Of a stretch of DNA of 64,000 nucleotides, positions 24,503 to 35,802 are shown one piece after another. Source of the DNA: Paramecium tetraurelia (lineage: Eukaryota > Ciliophora > Oligohymenophorea > Peniculida > Parameciidae); NCBI RefSeq assembly GCF_000165425.1, contig NW_001798955.1, forward strand, positions 1 through 64,000, read 5' to 3'. The notes below the pieces were generated by a model that ran no database searches, had not been told where the DNA came from, and saw only the letters and a list, made by a program, of their open reading frames with translations. The translations under genes were made by a program, and so were the position numbers. The stretch's first letter is position 1, and each line of letters opens with the position of its first letter.

Positions 24503-24917
24503 ATGTCTACAGAAGCAGAAATAAAATATTATCTTATGAAGACAAACTTTTATTCTATGTTGGGAGTTCCAGAGAATGTTAAAGTTTAAGAACTGAAAAA
24601 AGCCTTTTATAGATTCGCTTTGCTTTTTCGCCATCGTTGTATGTTTTTAATCAATGAGTTAGATCTTACGATAGAAGTGCTTTGCTAGGAATGAATACAT
24701 AATGAAGGACGAAAGTTTTAAGAAGTATTATGAGGCTGAGATTGATAGAAAGTATATAAACATATTGGATCATTAAGGTATGGAGTCGAAAATGAAAAGT
24801 AGAGGTTGCTGTTTGAAGATTAGAATTCCTAGTTAGTTAATACTCAAGAAAACTTTTCAGAGATTTTTAAAATATGATTAGTTTGTGTACATTTATTTAT
24901 TGATAACAAATAATTGA
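24503..24917 (+). CDS. Short J-domain-like protein without HPD motif
   Basis: About 130 residues. The N-terminus matches the first two helices of a DnaJ domain: NFYSMLGVPENVKVQELKKA, then YRFALLFRH. The HPD tripeptide that J-proteins need to stimulate Hsp70 ATPase is not present; the sequence after the His is Arg-Cys or, if spliced differently, something else. A later segment (NEYIMKDESFKKYYEAEID) resembles the end of a J domain. A frame change between the parts needs an intron that I could not place cleanly (candidate of only 16 nt). Possibly a degenerate co-chaperone. Convergent with the next gene, 42 bp apart. Confidence 0.5.
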
Positions 24918-24959
24918 ATGTTTATGAAGCAATTACTAATTATATAAAAAATACTAAAA

Positions 24960-27260
24960 TCAATTGGAGTTATGAGGGGTTTGAAATTATAATATTTATC
25001 GATCAGGTGATTCAATCTCTTATTAATCAAATTCACAATAACCAAAAAACATTTATTATTTTCCTAAAGGCGAACCCTAATCAAAACAAGGAGAATTAAA
25101 GAAATTAGGTGATTGATATTCATGAAAATAGTTTCTTTAAACAGGAGAAATCAAATCCTCTTATATAAAATTCTAGTATTTTATATCCTATTATTCTATT
25201 GCTTCTTAATTCGCTTGTTCTGCTCCGGTTAATGGTTCAAATTTTAAATTAATATCTTACTCCTCCTTCTAACTTTTTTGAGTATTTTACTCCTTCTTCT
25301 CTTCTTGTTTAATTGAATCCTCATCTAAAAATATATCATTTTCTATTTCAATTGCATTCGGATTGATTTTGTGATTTTAATTACATTATTCATCAAAATT
25401 GTCCTTCTCATCAATTATAATGCAATATTGATTTTGATCATATTACTATGGTATTTTTCTATTCACTATTGTATTTAAATGATTCAATTCAAGTTTATTG
25501 AATTCTTAGACAAGTTATTGGTCTAGTTATTTATTCTGCCTAGCTTTTAATAATTTATTTCTAAATTATACTAAACTCTCTAGACTTTAATACATATCAT
25601 TAATGTATGTCCTAATAAATCTTATTTTTTTGATTTCTTATCTATTAAAGGAACTAACCAAAGGTTAAATACTTTTTGATTAGAATACAGTAATACTTGT
25701 AAGGCAGTTATTGATTGTGTATTAATCTGGAAATTTGCGATTTACTAATTTCGATAACTTTTCTAAAGAAAATGGAGCAATTTCAAAATTCTTGTTATAT
25801 GGCAAAGTGGCTTATTTCTTATAACGATTACACAAAACATTTTCAAATTCGTGTTAATCCACAGATAGATTTAAAGATTAAAATTATAAAAATGCTTGTT
25901 TTTTCACCAAATCAATGGCATTACATTCGATTTGTCCAATTGTTAATGATTCCCAAATGCTGCAAATCACCTACTCAATTAATGTTTATTTATTTGTTTA
26001 GATACTATTATAACTAGATAGAATTTATTTTAGACGATTTTAATCTAATATAGGACATGGAAATCCTATCAATTATAAACTTAATTGCTGTTTTTCATAA
26101 ATTTCAATTTTCCTGGTTATATCATCAATATATTAACACGGGATAGCTAATTATTTGTGAATGTCAGTATCAATACCAAATTTATCTTACAGAAAAAGCT
26201 GATCCTCGCATTTTGATTCAGGATTTTAACTGTTTTCCTAACTAAGATTAGATTCTGAATCAATGTAATTCAAGAAAGTCGATGGGAAATAGCATTTTTC
26301 TGTTTGCTTTTGTTTCTTCTTTTGCTTTTTCGATCTGTAATCTAAGCTGCCTTGATTTATAGTTGTGAAGGTCTTAGCTGAAGTCTTGGTTTCTAAGTAA
26401 GATATTGAATTCTTCTCTGTCTGATTATCGACATCATTGTGATATCTTATTCTCTCCTCTTACTTTGAACTATATTTATCGCTTAACAATAGATCTATAT
26501 TTATTATTTTGTCTAGTTCTCCAGATAATTAATTAAAACTATCAATCACTTCAGTTACATTAAAGTAATCCCTTGACTCAATTACAATAAGTAGATTTCG
26601 AAATTCTTCTAATTTATCTATTATTGATTAGATGTATTTTCTTATCCTCCTCACATTTTTTAAATCAGTGATGTTACATAATTATTTAAAATCCTCCGTG
26701 GATTTTGCATCAAACACTTAACAAAAACAGGGGTGACGGAGACTTCTCAAAAACATAGGCATAGGACTTTCTAACAAAGCAAAGAAATTTGCATACTCAA
26801 ACTAAGTATAAGGTATTTTACTATAATAGGGATTACAATATCGGGATTCAAAAAGTGATTCGATTTCCTACTCCCATTCCTTGTTACTCCATTCTATTTT
26901 AATCCCTTTTATTGTCAGGAATTATTCTACCCTTCCTCTTATGGTTTATAACCTAGTCTCTTGATCTTCCATGCTGGTAACTTCTCCTATGAAGCTTATC
27001 AAGACTCTAATCATTCGTTTCTATTCAATTTCGTTTTACTCCATTATGCCATTGAGATAGGCAAATATTTGAGTACTATCTACTTGTATGGTTGGAAAAC
27101 CAAACAAACAAACTAGCTGTCGTTTTAATAAGTTCATATTGCACTTGTCCTTGATTCTTTCCAATTGTTGTTTCTCAGATTCTGGATACTCCACATCAAA
27201 TTCTTAGGAATACCAATTATGTTAACACTCTAAATCGAACATATCATCCTATTCAGACAT
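24960..27260 (-). CDS. Unrecognised protein with two copies of a ~160-residue module
   Basis: 766 residues in one uninterrupted frame. It contains two related modules at about residues 45-215 and 400-560. Each begins with a Gly-[FI]-Pro segment (FGFPTIQVD; IGFPCPILD), and about 145-160 residues later has a conserved basic helix (NVRRIRKYIQ; KKIRFIRTYIN). The first copy also has KGIKIEWSNKEWEQEI and a cysteine pair near RHPCFCQVF. The linker and tail are Gln/Lys/Glu-rich. The neighbouring gene at 27650-29171 carries a third copy, so the pair is a tandem duplication. I recognise no known family; function unknown. Start ATG 27260 gives MSEQDDMFDLE; an ATG three codons inside the same acidic segment is possible. 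Confidence 0.85.
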
Positions 27261-27588
27261 CAATTTATTTATAAATTATATTAATTATTCTAACATCACT
27301 ATTTAAGAGACACTGTTACAAGCAACCTGATATCACTTCCTCCTCATACCAGTTTTCCTTACTTTCTGTATTTAAAATTCATTTGGTCTCTGAACGATAA
27401 TGGGAATAGTCGAATTCGATATTAATTAAAATTTGTGAAAATTCATGTTTTGTGTAAATATTGAATTCTTTCATCAATATATTCTTAATTTTATATAGTT
27501 TTACACTAGTCCCATTGATATCAATCATAAAATGATGCTCCTAATCATAATATGCTTGTTCTTCATAATGAGAATTTATTAGCCTCAT
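27253..27588 (-). CDS. Possible small gene overlapping the start of its neighbour
   Basis: From ATG 27588 a frame of about 101 residues can be made if a 30-nt GT..AG intron containing an in-frame TGA is removed. The product is acidic and aromatic (SHYEEQAYYDQEHHF; KENWYEEEVISG) with no recognised motif. Its TGA at 27253 would overlap the first codons of the downstream gene by a few bases. It may be a real small gene, an upstream exon, or chance. Confidence 0.35.
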
Positions 27589-27649
27589 TTATATTACAAA
27601 TAGTGATATGATGAAAATAATAGTCTATATTTTAAATTATACTTATATC

Positions 27650-29171
27650 TCATTTTTTTTAATCCTAAACCTTCGTCTGTTTACCCAGCTTGCTTTAGAA
27701 AAAGTTCTCCAAAATATCAAAGTATTAGGTTTATGGTTTGTTCTCAGATGATTAATTCATTAACTTCTCATCCTTTTCTTTGCTTTCAACTCCATTTTAA
27801 GAGTTATCATCATTTTGAGATAGTTACTTGGCAGGTTTAAAATATTCTAATAGAGTCTTTGATTTAAGAACTTTGATTTGAATAGTTTTCTTTTGTTGTA
27901 ATTGATCCTACATATTTACTTATCCATCCTAAGACTAATCGTTCTAATCGTTTTATTTTATGGATGATTTATCTAAAATAAGATCTTAACTAATTTCATC
28001 TTTTTATGTGTGCTTTTCTGTTGGTTAATTTGTGACATATTACAAAATTACTGGTTTGAGTTATAGTACCTTCATCTTATTCAAATAATATTCTACTGAT
28101 AGATCCTATAATTAGTTAGCTGTTAGATGTAATTCATCTCTGGTTTATCTTTATACTTGCAACTGTTAAATCTTATTTAATGCATTCATAATGCGACTTA
28201 AATATTCTCTTATCAATCTGACATTATGTAATTCATTTTCGTCCACTAGCTCTCTGATATCAATACTCTCTTTGGTTTATAATGGAAAGTTCTGGCAAAA
28301 TCGACATTGCATTTACATCTTACTCCATTTATTTATTTAAGTGAACAAATTCAAAGTTTCTAATATAATTTAGTATTTTTCTTTTCCTTCTAAATCTCTC
28401 CTCATATTCACATTTGGCATATAAAAGTATGGAATTTCAAACAAAGTGCTTTGAATTATTTTATCCCATCTCTCCTGTGTCCAATCAAGTTTGATTCCAC
28501 AATCTTCTAAATATTCCGTAATCTATTTTTAGATCATGACTTTTTTTGATTCTACATTTAATGTAACTTCATTATCACTCTCAACATATGCTTCACCTAT
28601 GGCTCCAATTAGCTTTGATATCACGCTTTCGTCATTCAATTTAATTTCATTTTGATATTACTTGATAAACTATTTTATTCTATCATAATGTAAATTTATT
28701 GTTGGAATTCCTATCTCTGTAAGTACTGTAAATTTAGCATTATAAAATTTTAGTTTTTGATTAATTTAGTCCTCCATCTATGTATCAATCCTTTCTTACT
28801 CCTTATCCTTGCTACTTTACCTTTTTTATTTAGTAGTTTGTTTATTTCTTTTTGATTTTTCATTAACTTTTGTATCTTGAGACTATTTTTATTTATCCTT
28901 CGTTTGAGATTCTTGAGGTTATTCAATTTTAGGTTGGATACTAATGTTTTTCTACTAATTTCTATTTCTCTATAGAGATTTCGTCTTAATTATTTTCACA
29001 GATTAAGTTGAATTATTACCAGCCATTTTTCTATCAATATTTAACAATCAATTACCTTTTCATATCATTTTAACCTTGCTATTTATTTGATCTTAGCCTC
29101 ATTCGCTTTATTTTCCTAGAGTTTCTTGATCCTAGAGTATTATTAGATTTTTGACCTCCATTTGATTTCAT
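27650..29171 (-). CDS. Unrecognised protein, paralogue of the 24960-27260 product
   Basis: 498 residues after one 25-nt intron (29031-29055). An N-terminal Lys/Gln/Ser-rich basic region (about residues 1-110) is followed by one copy of the module shared with the neighbour: IGIPTINLHYDRIKQFIK near residue 145, CGIKLDWTQERWDKIIQ, a CRFCQNF cysteine pair, and HNVRLIREYLSRIM near residue 307. The C-terminal third is Gln/Lys-rich with a final FFQSKLGKQTKVQDQKK. The same order of landmarks in both genes shows common descent. No known domain recognised. Confidence 0.85.
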
Positions 29172-29552
29172 TTTTGATTATAAAATTAATTAAATCCAAT
29201 TTTACGTATGATATCATAATTAATTGTTTAATTAAATAGTAAAATAAGAAAAATGTCAGTATATACTAAATGATAGAAACTTAAAGAATTTGGATTTTTT
29301 GAAATATTCTTGAATCCAATAAGATATAATCAATATAAATTTTTTACCTGGAATAGAGATTTAAATGTAAATGATTATCTGTAATGTATTAATTTAGTAA
29401 CTCTGAAGAAATAGGGAGTAATGATACTTAAAATTCTTATTATCTTGATTCCAATTGGAGGGTTCCAGATGTAAAAATATAAAGGAGATTGTATATTGGT
29501 TTTGAACATTATTTAGTACAATAATTATAATTATCAATATTATAAACAGTCA
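29172..29552. other. Divergent intergenic region
   Basis: 381 bp between two divergent start codons. It presumably carries both promoters. Nothing distinctive is visible. Confidence 0.5.
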
Positions 29553-31636
29553 ATGTTCAGGAAGCAGGATTTCAAAAAATTGGAATTGTTAGGCTCAGGT
29601 AAGAAGCATACCAAGATCTATCGAGTGTAGCACATCCAAACAAATAAAGTATATGCTTTAAAGGAGATTGAAAGCAACTAATTTGGAGAAACTGAATGAA
29701 TACAAAGAGGAAGCAGTTTAACTTAGTAAGGTATAGAACTGTGGAAATGTGATTCGATTTTATGGATACTACTTTGCTGAAACTCTTTATAATACATTTC
29801 GGTTAGGAATCATAACGGAGTATTTATGCATATATTAATTTAGGTACATGGATCATAACATGAATTTGGAAAATCTATATAGGAAAAGAAAGAAACCTAA
29901 TTAGTTCTGGAAGGAAAATGAGTTAGTAACTATGTTGTTTAGCATAATATCGACATGCTCTTATTTGCAATAAAAAGGGATTTGCCATAGAGACATAAAA
30001 CCAGCTAACTTATTTATGATTCCTAATGGAGAATTGAAATTAATTGATTTTGGAGAAAGCAAGGATTACTTCTTTGACTTAGATAACGAGGCCAAAAATA
30101 CTTATACGATGGCAACTATTAGAGGCACACCTTAATATTTATCACCTATTTTATGGAAGGCTCATGTCATAGATGGAAATAGTAGATATGTAGAACATAA
30201 CATTTATAAATCAGATGTGTTTTCAACTGGATTGGTTATTCATTAGATGAGTGCAATGCAAGAAGTAACTGGGTTCAATAATACTTAATCAAATGAGGGG
30301 GAACAACTGATACTATAGAGTTTGGCTTAGTTAGAATAAAAGTATAGTCCTGCCTATGTGTCGATAATAAAATTGATGCTAATTTTCGAAGAGGCTCAAA
30401 GACCCTCATACGTTGAGATTGAACAATTGTTCTTAGAACATGAAGAGAAATACCAATCAGGAAAGATCTAAGAGAATGTAGCTATTAATGAATACATTTT
30501 GTTGTACAATTAGCATTACAATACCATGTTGAAACGAGGACCTCCTTATAGAACATCACAGGAGGCTGAAGTGTAATTTAAGAACGTGATCACATAACAT
30601 ATGAAAAATGCTGGTTCATCACCGATGATTGAACAATCTCAAAAGTCAAAGTAACCATTAAGGGAATAGCCATCATCCTAAAAATAGCAACAGATTACTT
30701 AATAATAATAATCATAACCAGTTTAAGTTATTAAGCAACCAGTTGTATCGCAATCTGCTTTTTATAGGGATTCAACCTTGATACTGAATGATTCTTGCTT
30801 ATGGTTTGAGTTTGGTGGTAAGACTATAAGTAAATTTTCAACGTCCAAATAAAAATGGCGTTAGATAGCCAAATTAGATGTGGAATTGGATAGATAGTTT
30901 ACAACTCTTTTTGTTCCTGATAAAAAAGCATTTTATTTAATAGGAGGATTCCAAGAGACTAACTTTAGAGTGTATCAAAATGATAAGTTGGAGTTGATGA
31001 AACACTAAATTCCCATGAATAGATTCTTCTGTTCTTGTCTTTATTATAATCATAAAATCTATTGCATAGGAGGGTATGATGAACAACATAAAATTCAACT
31101 ATCATCGGTGTTGTACTACGATCTTATTTCAGAGAAATGGGTTCAATTAGCTGATTTGAAATAACCAAAGAGTTAGGCTGCCCCTTGTAGAATCAATGAC
31201 AATGAAATAGTGCTGTTTGGAGGGTACAACAAAGAGGAAGGGACACTGGACACAATTGAACGATACTTAATAAATGAGAATAGGTGGGAGAAATGTAATT
31301 TGAAATTACCATTGCCTTTAAGAAGATTTATGGCAGTCAGAATCAAAAAGAATTTGGCCTTATTGATAGGAGGTCTAACGATGTATGCTAAGGAGAGTTA
31401 AAAGGTATTGAAGGTGGATTGGGAGAAGAAGGAAATCATCGAATGTGAACCTTTGGAAAAAGGTATTGGATGTGTATAAATAATGTTTAGGTGGAATTGT
31501 TGAAAGTGAGGTGCTTCTTGATACTGAAGGCAATTTACATATATTTCTTGAAAATGCAAATGGTACTTCGCCATATGCTCACATCAAATACTATTTTGAC
31601 CCGAATGCAACCAAATACGAGACTAAAGCTGATTGA
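29553..31636 (+). CDS. Protein kinase with C-terminal Kelch-type repeats
   Basis: About 684 residues. The N-terminal kinase domain has KVYALKEIE, the catalytic loop GICHRDIKPANLFMIPNG, LIDFGESKDY and RGTPQYLSP. A Gln-rich linker follows, then Kelch-like blades (KAFYLIGGFQET, KIYCIGGYDEQHK, NEIVLFGGYNKEEG, NLALLIGGL), which form a beta-propeller used for protein binding. One 28-nt intron at 31463-31490. There is a one-base frame change just after the ALKEIE segment near 29690: both flanking frames are clearly kinase sequence and no GT..AG intron explains it. It may be an assembly indel or a real frameshift. Convergent with the next gene, 29 bp apart. Confidence 0.85.
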
Positions 31637-31665
31637 AAAATATTTAGTTAAAGAATTTTACACTA

Positions 31666-32379
31666 TCATTAATCTTACAAACTTTTCTTCAAGTATTGAT
31701 TTAAGATGCTTTGAGCAAATTCTTAATGATCACGATCATAGTTATGAGTGTTGGGTCGAATAGAGTATGAAATTATTTGCTTGCGATTAGGCTTTAAATC
31801 CTACAAATCTGTGTCACTGTTAAATCTTCTGTTGATCTTATTCTAAAATATCTGAGGTTTATTGCTATTTTAAAACTATCTCTTTCTTGTGGATTGTGCT
31901 GTTTGAGGGATCTTAATTTATGAATAATCAATAGAAATCTTTTGGCTTTCCTCTTTCTCCTTCTCTTTCTCTTTTTCCTTCTCCTTTTCTTTGAAATTAA
32001 ATTTCAACAAACTCAACTTTCTTTCTAAAAATTAACAATCCTTCTCATCTTCCTTTTTGAATACCTTTTTTATAATGGCGAATCTATTTTTTTATTCACT
32101 GCCTAATTTAAAAAAGGGTTTGAAACTATTTGTTTAATAGAATGTTGAGTTATGCTCTCTTATTTAATTACAATCACTAAACCAAGTGATTTCATTTTGT
32201 CTAGTACTACTTTTACTAGATTAGATTTTGGGAGATCGAAGAGGATATATCAAGTTGTTCGTTTAGATCTTCATTGGATAACGAAAATGCTTTATTAAAA
32301 TCCCTCTTCTTTTTGGAGATTTCGATGAGTCCTATTCTACAGTTCCTTCGACTGGATAATTAATTAATTGCAAAATCAT
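31666..32379 (-). CDS. Hypothetical Lys-rich protein
   Basis: 237 residues in one uninterrupted frame, ATG 32379 to TGA 31666. The middle carries a charged helix made of repeated Lys-Glu pairs (KEKEKEKEKEKEKE), flanked by Ser/Gln/Asn-rich sequence. No family recognised and no membrane segment. Confidence 0.75.
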
Positions 32380-32525
32380 AATAACAATAATTTCTACTAT
32401 AAAGGGAATTCATATAAGTATATGTATTATTAAATAAAATTTGATAAAAATCTCATTATGAATTTTATTTATTCTTTGAAATAATAAAGTTATTACTAAG
32501 ATGTATATTAATTTAATTAATATAA

Positions 32526-34461
32526 TCAATACTGTTTTTTAAGAAAGTACGGATGATTAAAAGCTTAATGTACATCTAATCGATCAACCTAATTGTAAGC
32601 TAAACACCCTCGAATAAACTCTTTGCACTCATTTGATATTACAGGTTTCTATGGGAAAGTGACTGTTTATGATTTTATAATAATCTATCATTTAATTGAT
32701 GTGATTACCTATTCTTTCAATATCTTCTCCTAACTCAATCCCTATCCAAACGGTTTTTATCCAAACAGCATTTCAAAGAAGATGACTCCAATGCTCCAAA
32801 TATCAACTTTGCTTGAAATGCTAGGAGGCTAATCGCCCATATGAAAACATTCCGGAGGCAAGTACCAATAGGTTCCAACGCCTTGGGATGTTAATTATAA
32901 TTTAGAATTGTCATCCTCTAAGACTTTGCACAACCCGAAATCTGAGATTTTCAAATCGTTTTAATGAAACAAGATATTCTATGGTTTCAGGTCATAATGT
33001 ATTATCTTGTTCTTGTGATTATTTAGGTATTTAATGGCTGAAATGATCTGAAATATCAATAACTTGGCTTCCTTCTCTGGAAATGATTTATATCTCTTAA
33101 TATAGTAAGATAAGTCTGGTCCATCACACAATTCCAAAACAGTGCAAAATGAAGTCTTATCTATTTCAACAGAATCATAGAGTTTAACGATATTTTAATG
33201 ATTAAGCTCTTTATGCACACCATTCTCTCTAATTGCATGTCGAATATAATTCTATTTAGCATGGTCAGACCAATTAGAATTCAATTAATGTATTTTACAT
33301 GCAACTTCTTTAAAGTCTTATAAATCGAATGCCTAATAAATTAACACTAGTTACTTTATAAACTTCGCTGAATCCGCCTTTACCTAATAATGACAATATT
33401 TAATATCTTGATCCAATTAATGGATAATCATTATTCTTGGTAAATCTGGCATGTTCCTCTTCATACAATCGTTTCATCTACTTGATGTGTAAGACCTTCT
33501 CAGTCTCCAACCTATCGATCTTTTCTTGTATCAATTGTTCTTCCTTTGCTATAAAATTCAATTTGACATTGATTGCCCTTATTTCAGCCTCGTCTTTATT
33601 CTTTGGATTTTTCTTTTTATTTTCTAAGTCCTACTTAGTATTTTCAAGGTTTTTGGCTTGTTCCCTTGCATCTTTGATCTCTTAGCCTTCAATCCAAACA
33701 TCAATAACGTTTATCTTCTCTCTTTAAAGATTGAACTCTCCCAATCTAAAGCGATTATTTTTAATTTGTATTTGTAATTATTGTTTTTTTAGTTTTTCAT
33801 TATCGATGGCTAATAATTTCAGTACTTCTTGCATTTTAGAATGTTGATCTGTGAGAGTCTTCATTTAAGTCTACAATAAATACAGAAATTGTCTCCTTTA
33901 ATTCACAATTCAATGTCTCCAGCTCTTTGATTCGTATCTCTTAGATGACAATTTTGTTCTGCTTTTCTTTGAGTTGCTATTCAATGGCATGGTCATTTGG
34001 TATAGTAGTCTTGTTCTTGAATGGAGAATCTTGTATTGTGTACTCAATGAGTTTCTGTTCGCCTTTTGTGACTTTTAATTATTTCTTTTATGCTTGCAAA
34101 TATTGAGTAATCTAATTATTTTTAATAAATTAACATCTTTTTATTGGGTTTCCTTAGTTTTTTTCTTTTTTTTCTACTAGGAATTCTTGCTCACATAATT
34201 GGTTTTCTTGTGAACTGGACTCATAACCTAAGAAATAACAATGTTGTCAGGTGAAATCTCACTCTAATTGGAACATTTCAAATCCTCTGGCTTTTTATTA
34301 GAATCGGTATTTGGTTGATTATTATCATTCTCATCATTTTATTTGTTTTTCTCGGTTTGCAGATATTATTCTTAGATGATCTCCTCCTTTGATTTCTTAT
34401 GTATTCTGGCTTCTAAACATATGAGTCTATCTAGTTATTCTGGCGGTAATTATTGATGCAT
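32526..34461 (-). CDS. TLK: Tousled-like protein kinase (TLK)
   Basis: 613 residues after removing introns 32685-32708, 33333-33354, 33859-33883 and 34112-34134 (614 codons exactly). The N-terminal half is Gln/Lys-rich with coiled coil, including the family segment [20 protein letters not shown]. The kinase domain follows: [70 protein letters not shown], and a final CLAYNQVDRLDVHQAFNHPYF. The Tyr-Trp-Tyr activation segment and HYDLKP loop are diagnostic of TLKs. In animals and plants TLKs phosphorylate the histone chaperone Asf1 during S phase, so a nuclear chromatin-assembly role is expected. Start at ATG 34461. Confidence 0.95.
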
Positions 34462-34603
34462 AATTTATAATTATTAATATAAAATGAGCACCAAAAAATA
34501 TGAGACATCAAATAAAAAAGGATTGTAATAATTATAACAGTTAAAATATTCGAGATATTAAGTAATTTGATATAAAATAATAATTTTTTAATATTTAATA
34601 GAT

Positions 34604-35017
34604 TCAAGCAGTTGCATTTCCATTTTCTAAATAATGTTTTTTCTAAATCAATACTACTTCTTCTAAATGTTCCCTACAATAAATATCAAAGTATTACTAA
34701 TCAAAGAATTTGCCTGCATACATCAACACATCATCCGGTTTCTCCTCCAAAACTCTAAACAGGAAAATACTCAGCATAACTGATAATTCCGGATGCTTTC
34801 TTAAATAGATTTCATTTGCCATCCTGAATTGCACCTTCTTCTTCTCCAACTCAACTGCTTGACTTGTCACCAAGCCTGGTTAACCAGCAATATCATGTGG
34901 GTTAATGTATTTTTCTTTATCATACATATTTCGAATTTAGTAATCATAGAATTCATTAACGTGTTCCTTCTCTGATTGATTAGTGATATTGGTATCATTA
35001 AGATGATCAAATGACAT
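34604..35017 (-). CDS. RIIa-domain protein
   Basis: 137 residues, no intron. Residues about 75-115 match the RIIa dimerisation/docking fold: EIYLRKHPELSVMLSIFLFR, VLEEKPDDVLMYAGKFF. In PKA regulatory subunits and several ciliary proteins this four-helix dimer docks onto amphipathic helices of anchoring proteins. The position of the motif and the small size resemble RIIAD1-type ciliary proteins, so a cilium or basal-body role is plausible but inferred. The upstream sequence remains open in the same frame for about 500 bp, so a longer protein cannot be excluded. Confidence 0.85.
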
Positions 35018-35802
35018 TAAAATTGAATAATTAATTTAATAATCAATTTTCATAAACTTATGTTTTTTTGGACAGCTAGGTTCCATTGATCCTTTTGATT
35101 ATAAGTATGACCCAACATCATTATGACTATCAAGAACACATTTATAACGACTAAGCATATGCGAACTCAAGTAGATAATTCGAATTTGAATCTAGTTTAT
35201 TTTGTTGACATAATAGATCACTACTCTAGGAGATATATAATCATAAAGTTATGGGTTACATTTCTTGTTGAAGATTTTAGTTTTTCTCAATTTTTGATCG
35301 GTCTTAGATGAAATTGTTGAATTGTCTTGGTAACATAAACATCCCCAGATTATAAAATGCTTGTGGAATTATTCTAATAATGGATGCATTATTTAGTAAT
35401 TTCTACTATTATTGGAGTGATCATCAATAAAAATGTTAAATTTGAAATAATCCAGTTTGTTTGCTATAGTCACTTTTACTAATCCTAAGATGTTTGAGGC
35501 AGTTCAAAGTCAGGCAACACCATAATTCATAAATACTTTTTGATATTGAGATTGAAGCATTAATTTCAACTGGTTGTTGATATCTTCTGGATAAAGAAAA
35601 TACAACATATATTTGGCCATCTTGTGCGATTGTTGTTACAGTATCTTTTATTTGGAGGATTACCTTAAAAATGAAATAAACAGAGACATCATCACTAGAA
35701 ACAACAATAGATGAGCCAAGGGCAGGTAAAAGAAAGATTGAAAATGCGTATTTTTTAATTTAAACTGTATTTTTTACAATATAATATAAAATAATTAAGG
35801 AA
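35018..35802. other. Gap with unassigned open frames
   Basis: On the minus strand the frame of the RIIa gene stays free of TGA up to about 35505, and another short frame runs from about 35700 (containing DDVSVYFIF and DTVTTIAQDGQIYVVFSL). Neither makes a protein I recognise and no convincing splice joins them. They could be a diverged upstream gene or pseudogene. Confidence 0.35.

Noticed and set aside
24914-25099. Plus-strand ORF of 61 codons
   Set aside because: It lies antisense to the long uninterrupted minus-strand gene ending at 24960 and has only a TTG start; the minus-strand protein is much longer and better supported.
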